Position numbers and translations under genes: made by a program. Below are positions 35,016 to 46,796 of a stretch of 64,000 nt of DNA, one piece after another. The notes below the pieces were generated by a model. It was not told where the DNA came from. It did not search any database and worked only from the letters and a program-made list of their open reading frames with translations. The stretch covers positions 124,001 to 188,000 of the forward strand of contig BCJC01000004.1 in the NCBI GenBank assembly GCA_001600175.1, written 5' to 3'. How positions within the stretch are numbered: the first letter of the stretch is position 1; each line of letters begins with the position of its first letter. Source of the stretch: Erythrobasidium yunnanense (lineage: Eukaryota > Basidiomycota > Cystobasidiomycetes > Erythrobasidiales > Erythrobasidiaceae).

Positions 35016-35827
35016 GATTTGCTTGAATCTTCAGCTTCGCAAGACTGTTCTATGTCATATTCAGAGTAGATTGTGTTATATCAGAACCAAGAATGAGCGT
35101 TGTGATTTGATTTGGAAGTGGACTGACAACTCGGGAAGAGAAAGGGCGTAAACTCGTCCGAGTTGTCTCTCCGCGAGATCAGACCCGAATCGCGAAGCGA
35201 GATATACGCAAGATCTATACGAGAAGATTGATGCACGATTGAAGCAAAGAAGTAGTAGCAAGCTGTCAGATGCAATGATGTGCACCTGCTTACGCTGTTT
35301 CGCGGCTCCCCCTGACAAAATCCGCCCCGAAAATCCTTACTAAGTCCGAGTGATGATGGACGACGCTGATACCGAGAAGATACTTCATACATCATTATGG
35401 ACATATGTCGCAATTAGAACGATGCCTGACGGACGTACCAACCTGTCGCAAGAAGCTTTCCCGCTCTACGATCACCTGGGCAAGATCAGCCAGGTCATCT
35501 GTCACTCCGCAAAAGACCTCTTTGTGAGGTCGAGGACAACATCAGACTATAGCTGTTATGTGACAGCTTTCTTCCTTCCTGGGACTGCGGGCTTTGGTTC
35601 TCCGTAGATCGATCACGCGTACTGACGAATCAGCTCAACAATGCTTACAGCAGGGTAGAATATTCTTGCTGTACATCACATCCACAACGCACTTCCCACT
35701 ACTCACAAGTCACTGCTGCTGCACCAAGTCTACCTCAAACCAGATCGGACTAGCAATTCTGTAAAGCCGGTCACTGCTGGTGCACCACTGCGACTGCTAC
35801 TGCGTCTCGTCCACCCGCTAACAATAT
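35016..35827. other. Gene-poor stretch; weak ORF at 35353-35607
   Basis: About 812 bp. A plus-strand ATG near 35353 opens 84 codons (MMDDADTEKILHTSLWTYVA at the start) and ends at 35607. It has no recognised motif and no paralogue in the window, so I do not call it a gene. The remainder, 35608-35827, shows nothing. Confidence 0.35.
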
Positions 35828-36485
35828 CTATGTAGCCTCACTTGCTGACACACTCTCCGCTCGCGCTTTAAGATCGTTGTTGAAGGTCGTAAAGCCAGCT
35901 AAAGTCTTCCTCCCACCTGGCATGCTTGGCCACATCGACGGCGAAAGTATACCGCTGAACTCTTCCCACTGTGTGAATGTAGTTCCGCCAGGATTCGTAT
36001 TGGAAGGCATAAAAACGTATGCTGGAGGCTCCAAATTCAGCAGAGATTACAGCCGTAGATCGCAAATGATATGCATACCGTGTATTCCTGTCAAAAGACC
36101 GTAGAAAGGTCCAATGGTACGAAACTCTTGTTCGCTATTCTCCTAAGCAGACATTTCACGCGCATCAGCTTTTCAAGCCGCGCTAATCAGATTGAGCGGG
36201 TAAGACTCGCTTGAATCGTCTGATAGAATGTCATGCCTGATATCTTCGATACAAGCTTATCGTCCGCTTGTAACTCGTGCCCTGTAGCATGATCCGGGTC
36301 TTGACTCTTGATAGACATGATGAAGTCCGTGTGCCATTCCGACAGCTTCGGAAAGTCGAGTAGCTGCGCCATATCACATATTAACAAGACTGCTGCTCGG
36401 TACCAAGCAAATGCTTGTCAAGGCTTACCACGCTTCGGACCACAGCTGGACTGGCGTTGATCTCGGTCGCGACAGAGATAGGCAT
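35828..36485 (-). CDS. SRPBCC/START-like ligand-binding protein
   Basis: Small protein of the polyketide cyclase/SRPBCC fold, which binds hydrophobic ligands in a helix-grip cavity; its ligand is unknown. Four exons: MPISVATEINASPAVVRSV (36485-36429), LLDFPKLSEWHTDFIMSI up to FYQTIQ, ENSEQEFRTIGPFYGLL up to GIH, and AYVFMPSNTNPGGTTFTQWE to the stop at 35828. The block GGTTFTQWEEFSG and the end GFTTFNNDLKARAE are typical of fungal members. Intron 2 (36143-36210) reads as a GC-AG intron (CAA|GCGAGT), since the next GT gives a premature stop. About 165 residues, cytosolic. Confidence 0.78.
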
Positions 36486-37270
36486 GGTGTCAGAGAGTAG
36501 TAAGTATGAAGATAACCTATGCCAAAACGAAACTAGCCAGCAATAAGGAGCAAGGCTAGGCAACGCCATGGTCTCAGAAGAATCATTCCGCCGCTTATAT
36601 GCGTCTGCCTTTCCGTTCGCAAACCCAACATGATGACGATGGAGTAACGATATCCTCTTGATACACACCCAGACATGATCTCTTCTGCAACAATCCTGAG
36701 TCTTGTAGACCGCCGTTAAGATCGCAGCCCGTCCTGAAAGACAACATGGACCGCAAAGCAAACTTCGGAATGAGACGATTAATATCAACATCAACTGGCG
36801 GCCAGATTCAGTGATCTACGCAGTTCTATCTTCAGACATTAGTCCCATCTCCAGCCAACAAATTACACTCTCTGACCCTCCCAAGATGAACCAGGTATCA
36901 GCAAACCAGAGTGCCAGGCCCCGTGATGGGAATGCAAATCCACAAAGTATGTCTACTGACGATCTGGTAGGAAATACTGCTTTTCTCCGGAATTTCGCTG
37001 AAACTGCTATCAGGTGGGCAGAGAGACTGTTTGCGGGTCACTGCCCCGCAACAAATATTTTTACCGAAATAGCACGACCATCACAACCCTCCCATATGAT
37101 CTAGCTTTGCTGTGCAGGTGCTCTGCGATAAGGAGGTAACCTAGAAACCAGCCCACATCCACACAAAAAGTATTTCCAGGTCGCAAAGCAACTCAGACCT
37201 AGCTCTCTTTTCTTTCTTCTCTTCCTTTTCAACATTACTACTTCTCAATAACAAGAGTCTGCCTGACACG
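36486..37270. other. Gene-poor stretch upstream of secreted protein gene
   Basis: About 785 bp. A plus-strand open frame, usable from an ATG at 36886 to 37104 (MNQVSANQSARPRDGNANPQ at its start), has low-complexity content and no homology signal. A CT-rich tract at about 37200-37245 (TCTTTTCTTTCTTCTCTTCC) just before the next ATG looks like a fungal core promoter. Confidence 0.4.
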
Positions 37271-37836
37271 ATGAGATTCGCCATCGCGTCACTTCTCAGC
37301 CTCTGCACCGCAGTCCTGACCGCCCCGGTTGATCCAACAGGTTTGCACCCTTTGCTCTTTGGCTTGCTGGTTTAAAAAATGGTACAGGCATTTCTGACAT
37401 CATTTACACAGGCGAGACGGGCCGACTCGCTCGACGAGGTTGCCAAATCGACGACCCAAATCCCATTACTTTCACCACTGCATTCTCTGTTCCACCTACG
37501 TGCGATGATGCTCTCGACGAAGCTATCACTGGCCAGCTTGCCGTGACGATCAAAGGCTTCTTCAATCCCGACCCAAACGGCAACGAGAACTCTGGCTCAT
37601 CCGTTGTGGCGCATGGCACTGGCACCGGCGATGTCACCGGAAGTACCTACACTTACGATTCGTCGTTCTGCTCCAAGACTAGGGTGAGACACGGCAGAAC
37701 CTTGTCTATCCAAAGAAGCTTGGTCAGAATCAAGACCAGGGGCTACCGAGAGTTTAGGCGATCGCTGGATCTATCATTCACCGTTAAACCTGACAAGACA
37801 GTCACTGTGCATAACGCTCAAACGGTTTGTCCTTGA
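37271..37836 (+). CDS. Small secreted protein, possible effector or cell-wall protein
   Basis: Two exons (37271-37340 and 37412-37836) give 164 residues. The first 18 residues, MRFAIASLLSLCTAVLTA, form a clear signal peptide. A short propeptide ends at LARR, a Kex2-type dibasic site, followed by GCQIDD. The mature part has four cysteines (GCQ, PTCDD, SFCSK and the C-terminal TVCP), enough for two disulphides, and a Gly/Thr-rich core with TGDVTGSTYTYD. No glycosyl hydrolase or hydrophobin pattern is seen and I recognise no family. Expression at the cell surface or outside is inferred from the signal peptide only. Confidence 0.75.
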
Positions 37837-38395
37837 TCGAACATAATAAGACTCAAGATATGGTCTCAGCCTACTTCAAACATACAGCTTGCAATCGAGG
37901 CGAAGATCGTGGGGATAAGGATTAGACATTTCATCAATATCGCTTGATTTCGTAGACCAACATTATTATTGCCCTTAAGGCCCGCTGATATGTCCTCGCA
38001 CGTGCAAGTAAGTTGTCGTCTGGTCTACAGATCGTGCCTTAGAACCGGCAAGCTGGCTAACGACTTCTCCTAATAGCCATCCATCTACGCGACTTTGTAT
38101 TCACGGAAGACATCGGCAGGATCTTTATATTCACGCTAGACCTCACATATCTTTATGATGTCAAGCAGCTCCGGGCGAAATCTGGAGCCGCTGTGTTTTG
38201 GTGTACATGCTCTGCAATCCATATCATTCCTTGTCCAGCAGCGCCAGGAAACACTTAACGACTGGACTTTGCTCAGCTTCAACAAGCTCCGGATCATCTA
38301 TCATGGCCGCAAGCTCCACGTCCAGTAGGCGTCTGCGAGTCAGTAATCAGACATATGTACTTTCGCATCAATAACATGTCCTAGCTCACCTAAGC
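37837..38395. other. Convergent intergenic region
   Basis: 559 bp between the stops of the secreted protein gene (+) and the helicase gene (-). No ORF or repeat noticed. Confidence 0.4.
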
Positions 38396-41300
38396 TCATT
38401 CATCAGGATAGAAGTACGCGGCGGCGCTCGCAGGCGAATCCTGCCAGAGTCGAGTGTAAGTCCACCCTTGATGACGTCTGCCTTCAGGTCTCGACCGAAT
38501 ATGAGAAGCGCGAATAGCGTTAGCTATATACAGACTCATCAGAGATTGAAGGTAAGAGAGGCAAGCCGAACTCGCCTCCGTAGCATCCCGAAGGAAAGGT
38601 TTGCTCGTTACTGCCTTGTTGAAGTAAGTCAGGTACCCATTGTTGAGCTTCGATTCGGCAAAGAGAATAGATCCGGGATGTATGAACACGCGACCTGTGT
38701 ACAGATGAGTCGGTCGTTGACAATTGCGAGCTGTAGTTGGCTCACCATCGGTATCGAAGAACCTGACTTCTCTCGCTTCATGATCGATCGCAGCTGCTCC
38801 TCCGATTGTCGCTTCATAGCGAGTCTGCGGTAGCTTGACACGAACAGCTTTGGCCGTTCCCGCGTAAACGATTGCTTTGACCAGATTGTACTTCGCTTCT
38901 TCGAGTGGACCGCCACCCTTCTGATCTGAATCAACAGCTATGCCTGCGCTCTTCAGTGCCGATACATAGTCAACGCGAAGCGATACCAGCTCTCGAAGGG
39001 CGGTCTGACTGATGAAGTTGTCTTCGCAGTAATGCCTAAACTTGCTAGGCTGATCTTTGAGCTGCAAAGCCGAGTCGATGGCAGCAAGATCTGTCAAGAG
39101 ATCCGACTTGGCGGTAGAGAATCGCGCTCGTGCGCCTTGAGCTTCGTCTCGCTTCTCAGGTGGAGCAGAGAAGACAGATTTGGTCGACAGCGCGGCACAT
39201 AGCGTTAAGACAGGCTGCAGACAGCCGAAAATGGAAGCCAGGATGAGCATCTTTCCTAGCTGCAGGTCGAGCGGCAGAAGAGCCAGATTGTGACCGAGCG
39301 GGGTCAGACGTGCCGTCTTGCTGTCCCCTGCTTCCGTCGCACCCAGGCGTTCCAGAGTGTCAAGCGCTTCTTGTATCGCAGCTATATGTGGCGCATCGAG
39401 GGCTCCAGTGAGGAACTCTACTACGTCTGCTTCACCTCGCAACGCTTTGACCTGCAGGACAAGCGAAGCCAAGGGTGTCCGTAGTATCTCCGGTTGAGCA
39501 TGCGATGGTAGCTTGCTTTCGCGCCACCGCGTGTAAAGCTTCCAGCATTGACCTGGCTTGGTACGTCCTGCTCTTCCTCTTCTTTGCTTGGCTCCCGCTA
39601 AGCTATTCCAATCTTCGACTAAGCGCTGTAGTCCAGATTCGGCATCGAAACGAGTCTCCTTCACCCTTCCTGTGTCGATGACAAAGACCACATCGTCAAC
39701 AGTGATGGATGTCTCCGCTACATTTGTCGAGACTATAATCTTCCGCTTGGAAGAATGCTTGAATACTCTGGATTGCTCTGCGCTCGTAAGATTGGCATGC
39801 AGGGGTAAGATCTCGGCTTCTTTCGATGACAGAGCACGCTCGATAGCCCGCATGGTCTGCGTTATCTCAGCGACACCTTTTATTGAGTATGTCAGCGAGC
39901 TATAGACGCATTCGGAGGGATCCTTACCTGTAACGAAGATGAGGATCGCTTCATGGTCTGATGATTTGCTCATCAAGTACACGACAGTAGCCGCGACAAG
40001 GTCGTAGTCGAGTCGTTCCGACCTAGCCAGCATCATGAGCGTACTAGATGTCTCTGGATCTTCGATGCCTTGTTCAGCGAAAGAAGCCCGCAGTTCTGCG
40101 TTTTCTTCCTCCGTGTATTTGCGCGATGCTTTGACGGAAGGTGCCTTGTATCGTGTGGCTACGAGGACATCTTCCAGATAGAAATCCTGAACAGGATGCG
40201 TTTGACCTGGTATCTCGATGCAAGGCGCTCCACCGAAATAGCGCGAGAATCGCTGCGAGTCGGCAGTAGCACTCATCTAGAGATAGTCGTCAGCGGTGTC
40301 TGAAGTGTGCGTGGGAAGGTTGCATACCAATACGACTTTGATCTTGGGGTTCCGAGCTAGGACCTCTTTCAGTATGAGGAGCAGGAAATCGCTATCAAGG
40401 GATCTTTCGTGCACTTCGTCGACGAAGACATGCGATGTGCCTTCAAGATTGGGATCTCCACCTCTCGACAAGCGTTGAAGAACTAGAGCAACTCGTATTA
40501 GCGGAAATTCACTAACAACCCGAAGAGGTAGACTCACGGATACCAGTCGTGCAGAACAGTAGTCGACAGTCTCGAGACGCTTTCCTTTCACCTCTGATAG
40601 CATACCCGACCAAGCCTTCACCTATTTTCTCTGTCCGTTCCTGCGCAACTCGGTTGGCGACTCCGATAGCTGATATCCTTCTAGGCTGCGTACACACAAT
40701 AGAGATTGCTCCGCCTTTTCCTGATGAGATGGCGTCTTCTAGAACGTATGCTGGTACTTGGGTCGTCTTTCCAGATCCTGTGGCTCCTGATACGATGACT
40801 ACCCTATTGTCCTGGATGAGGGAGATGAGAGCTTCGCGGGACTTGTAAGCAGGTAGAGTGTTCCTTTTCGCAAGCATACTTTGATAGGCCGGTGTTGCAC
40901 GTAGCTTCTCTTCAGACTGTAGGAGAGCCTGATGATTGCCTGTCCTGGCTTGACCGTTCGCCATCTTGCTTCCACGCTGCGGTTTGGGCGTACTACTCCT
41001 CGATAATCCTGTATATTCCGATTCATCATTGCCGTGCCGGAAGTGTTTGAGCACTTCATTCGCCGGCGGCGGGTGGGAAAGTGCCTCTGCGAGAACTTCT
41101 GACAAATATGTATACATCTCATAAAGTATGCCTCCTTCGCCGCCTTGCAGGATATCGAGCCAGTCTGCCTGCATACGTTGTAGAAGTAGGGCATTGAGAT
41201 GCAGTCGAATATAAGCAGGAACGGCGCCTGAAGAGGTGATGAAGAAGATAGGGATATGAGGCTCGTCATTGGGCCCGCTAGGTGACGGGTAGGCTGTTGA

Positions 41301-42906
41301 GTCATCCAGTAGCACTCGCAGCGTCACTGGCGTCTTCCCTTGCGCGGTAAGATCGAAAGTGCTAGCATTGACGCGGTAGAAGTCCGGTCCAAGCATACTT
41401 TGCAAAGCATCGACTTCCGTCTCGCGCTTCTCTAGTATGGTGACTGAGTCCACATGATCCATCTTGGGACGCTTCTCTGGCCAGCCGACCAACTTTCGCA
41501 TCAGCATGTTGAGACTTTGCGCTTCATCCCCATCGCAGGCGGCGACAGCCGCTTCTGTCGCTTCTTGCGGATATCCAGCTTCTTTGACTATTTTCTCCAC
41601 TAACCAGGACAAGCGCAATCCCGAAGGGTCGCCATGTTTGGCTATCCGGATATTCGCATCTGGACGACCTTGGTAGCCATGTGCATTGTTAGGTAGCTCT
41701 TCCTCAGACAGTATGATCTGCAGATACTGTACTACCACTTGCTGCAAATTTGCCGTACTGAGACCGTCCAGCAAAGGATCGCACGAGGCTGAAGTTTTGC
41801 TGATATAGTCCAGAGCGGAGGCAACATGGCCTTGCCGATAGCCCAGCTTCACAATCTCCTTCGCTAGTGCCAGCTTCTCTCCCTTCACGAACGAATAAGG
41901 CGGTGGAGCACCCTCGCTTGCGATAGGCGGGTACAATTTGCGCATCGTTCTTATTGTGTCTTGCACCATAGCCCGCATTTCGGAAGGCATATGGATCTCC
42001 GGCAGATCTTTGTTGCCTATCGGTGTTGAGGTCCCGCTACTCCGCCCGCTATCTTGTCCATTCGAAGCTGCAGCGGCCGCAGCTGCTGCTTCTGCAATAG
42101 CTCTGTTCCTGCTTGCGGCCGCTTCGAAGGGATCGGCAGAGTACAGCCAGGCATCTTTAGGTCCTCCTTTCCTCTTCTCTTCTTGTAAAGCAGCCCAATA
42201 ATCGCGTACTTGCGGAGGCAGGACCATGCCAAGCTGGAGACCCGATGCGAATCGATGCAATGCGTACACAGATGCCCAATGCTTGGCTTCCAGTGAAGTT
42301 TCCTTCTCTATCCGTATTGGCGAGTCTGCGCTCGTAGGCGGACGTAGAGTAACTGATTCCGCTCCATTCTTGGGATCTATCCTCGTCAATTTGACTATGC
42401 AACCATGACCATCTGGCGTAGAGAACTGTCCTATGGAAGGCATAGTGAGCACAGCACAGTATCGAGAAAGAATTCGCAAAGCTACTTACAGGCAAAACTT
42501 CGGGCTTCTGCCATCCGTTCTTTTGACATCGCTACGGCGTGCAATCTTTCAGTATACGAATCAAGTATCAGGGAGTGAGCTGCCTACTTCATTCAGCAGG
42601 GACATGGGCGTCTTATAGCCTGCAGACTACATTGGCGGAAACACTATATCGAAGCGTAATGAACGCACCAGCAGGGAACAACGGCGGCGGCCTTCCATCG
42701 TCAGGCTTAATTGTATTAGCAGTTGCAGAACTAGATGAGGACGAGTTTCCAGCGTTTCCAGATCTGACGATGCCTCTTCGAACACCAGACGGTCCTTTCG
42801 CTGCGGGTTTGGATGAAGCATCTTTCGCAGATCCAGCAGCAGAAGCAGAGGCAGAGGCAGAAGCAGATGACGGTGTTGACGATGAAGCTTTCGAGGCTTT
42901 GCCCAT
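38396..42906 (-). CDS. DExH-box RNA helicase with UBA and RWD domains (DHX57/DHX29 type)
   Basis: The N-terminus is MGKASKASSSTPSS (42906), with low-complexity Ala/Ser, then small exons giving YKTPMSLLNE and GWQKPEVLP. Next come HWASVYALHRFASG, a UBA-like helix set (ALAKEIVKLGYRQGHVASAL), and an RWD domain starting ETEVDALQSMLGPDFYRV. Helicase motifs follow: GATGSGKTTQVPAY (I), TQPRRISAIGVANRVAQER (Ia), FVDEVHERSLDSD (II, DEVH), MSATADSQRFSRYF (III), STNVAETSITVDDVVFVIDT (V) and QRRGRAGRTKPGQCW (VI). HA2 and OB-fold regions end at 38396. The order matches DHX57/DHX29 and yeast YLR419W; DHX29 acts in translation initiation, but which orthologue this is cannot be settled here. Nearly 1,400 residues. 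Confidence 0.88.
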
Positions 42907-43384
42907 GTTGGCAGCCGCAGGATTCTCTGATCTCAGCGAGCCAAACTTGTTGTGCTTTGTCTTAGTACGGAACAAACGAAAGAACTTTGAAATAAAGAGA
43001 AGGAGCGGCGAGAACAGGACATTTAAGATAGCTGCAAGACTTTCTGTGCCCTGGCCTTACACCCACACTTCAAGACCGTAAAACAAGACCTTTAATAGCG
43101 AGCAAGCGAGCGAGCGAGCATGGCCAGGCGCAACAACTCGCGCGGCCTGGATGTGACAGGCGTGTGCGTAGAGATCACTGCAAGATGACCTCGACATGGA
43201 CTTGCTTGCTGCTGCTGCTGTCGATGCTCTCTGGTCCCGCTAGCTGGCGCGTGCGGTGCATGCCGACAACAAACGCATGAACGACCGACAGCGAGAGACA
43301 GAAGGGCGTAGCGGCAGCAGCAGCATGTCCTTGCGAGTATCATTGTGCTATCAATCTGCTGACTCGTTATGCCTTTCGAAACAG
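42907..43384. other. Region between helicase and SHO1 starts
   Basis: About 478 bp between divergent genes. It contains a short GCGA repeat (GCGAGCAAGCGAGCGAGCGA, about 43098-43117) and CAG/GCA runs near 43310. The first exon of SHO1 must lie in or near its right end, but I could not place the ATG. Confidence 0.4.
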
Positions 43385-44622
43385 GCTCACAAACATACCC
43401 GTCGCCGTTACATTTCTAGTCGCGTTCGCAGCGTGAGTTGTGGGAATGCCGCTACAGCAAGCTATCCCAGCTAATCAGATACTATAACACAGATGGTGGA
43501 CAGCCTTCATAGGCCAGATAGTCTTCGAGCTCAAATTCGATAGCCAAACCTCAATCCGGGGGAGCGCAGCGGGAGTCGCCTGGTTTGGTGCGTAAGAGTC
43601 GTTTGTAACCTGTTCATGAACTTACATAAGAAATTCTGCAGGCATCTTCCTTCAAGCCATTCTCATCGGCTTCCTCTTCTATGCATTAGCTGGCGGTCTC
43701 CTCGAGATCTATCGCTTTCAAGTGAGCTGTTATCGCTATCGTCGACGATCTAGCGCTAATCTTATATGAAAGCTCTCTGCGTTTCTATGCATTGCGGTGG
43801 TCTTCTCCGTGCTCGGGACGAATCAGGGCATCTACTCGAGTCTATCGTATCAGACGGCGATGGGTGCCGGCTGGATCCTGCTAGCGATGATCAATGTAAG
43901 CCTCTACAGACGATACAGCACCCGGCGAGTCAACTGACCCTAGGTGACCACAGATTTTATGGCTGCTCTTCATTACGGCAGACGATGAGACGCGGCTCGC
44001 CGGTGTCTTTTCAAGCTATGCGGCAGACGCACAACCTGGACGGACGCGCTCGATGCGGCAATCAAGACGTGCATCTTCCGCTCCTCTAGGCATCTCGAAC
44101 AACCAGTCGGCGACAGACTTGAACTCGCATCATGCAGGTGCAACCACATATGCTTCAGGTGGACAAGGATACGGCATGGGCGGACTAGGATCGAAAGGAC
44201 CTGCAAGCATGCATAGCATGACCTCGCATGGTATAGGCTCGTCCCCCGGAATGGGCAGCATCAATAATGGCATGTCTGGCATGCAGCAGCATCAGCCGCA
44301 ACAACAGCAAGCGCAGCCAGCTATGCAAGCACAGGCAGCCACAAACTCCGGAAGGAATACTCCCGCGAACACAGATGGCGCGCCGCAGAAGGCCATCAAG
44401 GCGAAAGCGCTCTATGGATACACAGCTTCGCCGGATGATCCTAATGAGATCGGCTTCGTCAAGGGAGAGATACTCGATATTCTCGATAACTCCGGAAAAT
44501 GGTTCAGCGCCAGGAAGCAGGACGGCTCGCAGGGTATTGTGCCAAGGTGAGCAGGACAGCAATGCCCAGAGAAGAAATGCGCTGAACATCTGCCTCGTAG
44601 CAATTACCTGCAACTGCTGTAA
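43385..44622 (+). CDS. SHO1: SHO1-type osmosensor, four-pass membrane protein with SH3 domain
   Basis: SHO1 activates the HOG MAP kinase branch and binds Pbs2 through its SH3 domain. Four membrane helices are read across introns: IPVAVTFLVAFAAWWTAFIG, FGIFLQAILIGFLFYALAGG, LSAFLCIAVVFSVLG and GWILLAMINILWLLFITA. A Ser/Gln/His-rich linker follows, then the SH3 domain: AKALYGYTASPDDPNEI, FVKGEILDILDN, GKWFSARKQDGSQGIVPR and SNYLQLL, which ends the protein at 44622 after a last short intron. I give the first supported coding base (43385). The start codon is upstream and unplaced because the frame lacks an ATG before a stop, so a short first exon is needed. Confidence 0.87.
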
Positions 44623-45086
44623 GGCGATATCTTTAGCGATACGCCTAGCTGCAAGCCGTATATAACGAAGATGAGAGCCCATATATCCCCTCCCACTATT
44701 CCCTTCTGTGTGCAGCTTCACTCGTATTCGTTCTACTGCTCTTCCACTTACGACCGAACAATTTAGTATGTTGTCAACAGCAGTTCTTCTTTCTACACTT
44801 CACGATTCGAGTCTCTAGCTCTTCCTCCGTATATCTTCCCTTTGATAGGTTCCAGCAGAATAAGGCGGATCGTGTTTCGATAGTCTCGGATACGCAGGTC
44901 GTATAGTACAGAAGCAATCTACGTTCAGGCTAGTCCTGGAAGACATAGCTGACGACCTTTGTTCCGGAGTAGATGCCCTTTATCGATGCTACGGCATTCT
45001 CGCACAAGAGGAAGAGCTTGGCCGGTCGGTCGTTGCTCTCTGGAACATCAAGCTCGCATCTGTCCATACCAATCAACATCTGCATA
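44623..45086. other. Spacer before unrecognised gene cluster
   Basis: 464 bp. The frame of the next gene is open back to an ATG at 44973, but the paralogue alignment favours a start at 45087. Confidence 0.4.
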
Positions 45087-46097
45087 ATGCCTACGCAGAC
45101 TAGATCGGCGAAGCGCAAGCATAGCGTCGCAAGCAGCTATGCTGACAAGCGACTGCAGCCTTCAGCAGCTGCGAGCATTTATACAATGTCCGACACACCT
45201 GTTCAGCATGCGAAGATAGCAGCCAAGACTGGACCTTCACTCAATACGGAAGGACCCGCTTTTCAACAGATGCAGCTTCGTGCTAGGGAGGGACCTTATG
45301 CAGCCGGCAAGCCTGCCTTGAAGCAATCTCCCAGGAGGATCGCAGCCTACAGTAATGCCCTATCTGGCCATAGCCGCAATGCACACCAGATTAGTCGTCG
45401 TGCAGCACCGAAAAGATCTGCAGCCGCTCTCCCGCAGACACAAGCGACTCTGGACAAGGAGTCCGACGAGATCGGTGACTGTATTGTGGTAGCTGTCCCG
45501 GCAGCTTATAGATCAGGCGCTGCGGTCAAGGGCAAAAGCAGCGCTTCCAGCAGCTCATCCGCTATAATTCCCGCCCAAATACCTTATCAAGCCACGCCAG
45601 CATACGTACAGATACGCGAACGATTCGATACCCAAGCTTCGAGACCTAATACGCTCCCAGAAAAGATACGCAACGCGCGAGATCCGCAGGTGCGGCAGAT
45701 GCTCGTTCAAGCCGAAAGTGGCATAAAGCAAGACCTCGAGACGGACCAGCAGCGCTGTCTGTCATATATACAATCGGAATATGATCAAATTCGCGATACG
45801 GACGTGCCCTATCTGCAAAAACTCAAGCGCAAGATATTGGACGATGTCTGGAGCGGTAAACGCTACGAGGCCAATCTCGCTATGATGCAAAGATGCATCG
45901 ACCGGGCGGACAAGATATATGCGGGCATGCGGAACAACATCGGCGCTTGTATGGCCGGCGATGCTTTCCAGCAATCCGCATTCAGCATGAGACTACAAGG
46001 TTTTCGTACAGAGCTCGATTCGGTCAAGACGATCCAAGCTAGGCTGGAAGCCATACAGAGGCGCTCCTGTGCCTCAGTACTTGCGAAACCAGTCTAA
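45087..46097 (+). CDS. Unrecognised protein, paralogue A of local family
   Basis: Intronless, 336 residues from MPTQTRSAKRKHSVASS. This start aligns with MPVLTRAAAKRKRRS of the paralogue at 46797; an in-frame ATG at 44973 would add 38 residues. The first 200 residues are polar and basic. The last 140 are predicted helical and shared: RQMLVQAESGIKQDLETDQQ, VPYLQKLKRKILDDVWSGKR, YEANLAMM, and ACMAGDAFQQSAFSMRLQGF. There is no signal peptide or membrane segment. Family and function unknown. The conserved helical C-terminus and basic N-terminus would fit a nuclear protein, but that is a guess. Confidence 0.65.
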   Translation: MPTQTRSAKRKHSVASSYADKRLQPSAAASIYTMSDTPVQHAKIAAKTGPSLNTEGPAFQQMQLRAREGPYAAGKPALKQSPRRIAAYSNALSGHSRNAHQISRRAAPKRSAAALPQTQATLDKESDEIGDCIVVAVPAAYRSGAAVKGKSSASSSSSAIIPAQIPYQATPAYVQIRERFDTQASRPNTLPEKIRNARDPQVRQMLVQAESGIKQDLETDQQRCLSYIQSEYDQIRDTDVPYLQKLKRKILDDVWSGKRYEANLAMMQRCIDRADKIYAGMRNNIGACMAGDAFQQSAFSMRLQGFRTELDSVKTIQARLEAIQRRSCASVLAKPV

Positions 46098-46155
46098 GCG
46101 ACAAAGTCCGACTTGACGCATGTCGCCCAATAGGGCTGGACTCCCTCAAACCAAC

Positions 46156-46201
46156 GTTCAGCTCCCCAGGCCTGAAATGTTCAGCTCCACAGGCCTGAAT
46201 T
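46156..46201. repeat. Two-copy 23-bp tandem repeat
   Basis: Two adjacent 23-bp units (46156-46178 and 46179-46201), each containing GTTCAGCTCC and AGGCCTGAA, differ at two positions. Confidence 0.8.
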
Positions 46202-46429
46202 GTTACCACTCAGACTTGTGCGCTAACAGACTTCGGACACAAGCGCTTGTCGGGCCCTCTTGTACGCTCTCTTGGTCACAACGCAAGTGCGTCTCCTTCT
46301 GACCGCGTTATCTGCTGCAAGCGCTGACATTGGATTGCCACTGGCCAGTCATCGCCATCGTATAGCTGGCAATTTTGCCGCGCGTGTAGACGCTACACTT
46401 CTCCCACGTAGCTGAGAATTTTTAACCTT

Positions 46430-46526
46430 GAACCGATCGTTGAGAGATTATAGCTGATGACCTTTCTTCCCTTAGGCAACAAAATCACACTCGAACCGAT
46501 CCTTGAAAGGGGAGGTGATGACCTTT
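46430..46526. repeat. Imperfect direct repeat, about 35 bp per unit
   Basis: Units at about 46430-46465 and 46493-46526 share GAACCGATC at the left and GTGATGACCTTT / CTGATGACCTTT at the right, 63 bp apart start to start. Might be paired binding sites or a local duplication. Confidence 0.6.
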
Positions 46527-46796
46527 TTTGCTATACTCAAGCTTGGCTTGCACGGCCCTCGACGGCCCTGACGGGGCAAAACCTTCACCTCTGAGGAGGC
46601 TATGCCTGTTGGGATACAAATTGAGCGGCGGGCTCATCGCTCTGCTGTCTGCTTTGCTCTAACAGAAGCAAGTCGAGCCAAGTCCCGTGCGCAGTTTGCC
46701 TAGAGCTCTCCGGTCCCTACGTCAAAGCATTTCGACGTAAGACTTCCATCCAGAGACGGCCCTCTGCCGCTCACCAAAGCAACCTAAGTCAGTGAT

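Larger units (their letters stand above)
46098..46796. other. Repeat-bearing intergenic region
   Basis: About 700 bp between paralogues A and B. It holds the two short direct repeats listed separately and no supported ORF. Confidence 0.5.

Noticed and set aside
35353-35607. 84-codon plus-strand ORF as a gene
   Set aside because: No motif, no paralogue, no splice-supported extension; length is within chance range.
42610-43085. Plus-strand ORF with EAEAEAEADD-like acidic run
   Set aside because: It is the reverse complement of the Ala/Ser-rich first exon of the helicase.
43098-43117. GCGA repeat as a regulatory array
   Set aside because: Only about five short units; a simple sequence tract explains it.
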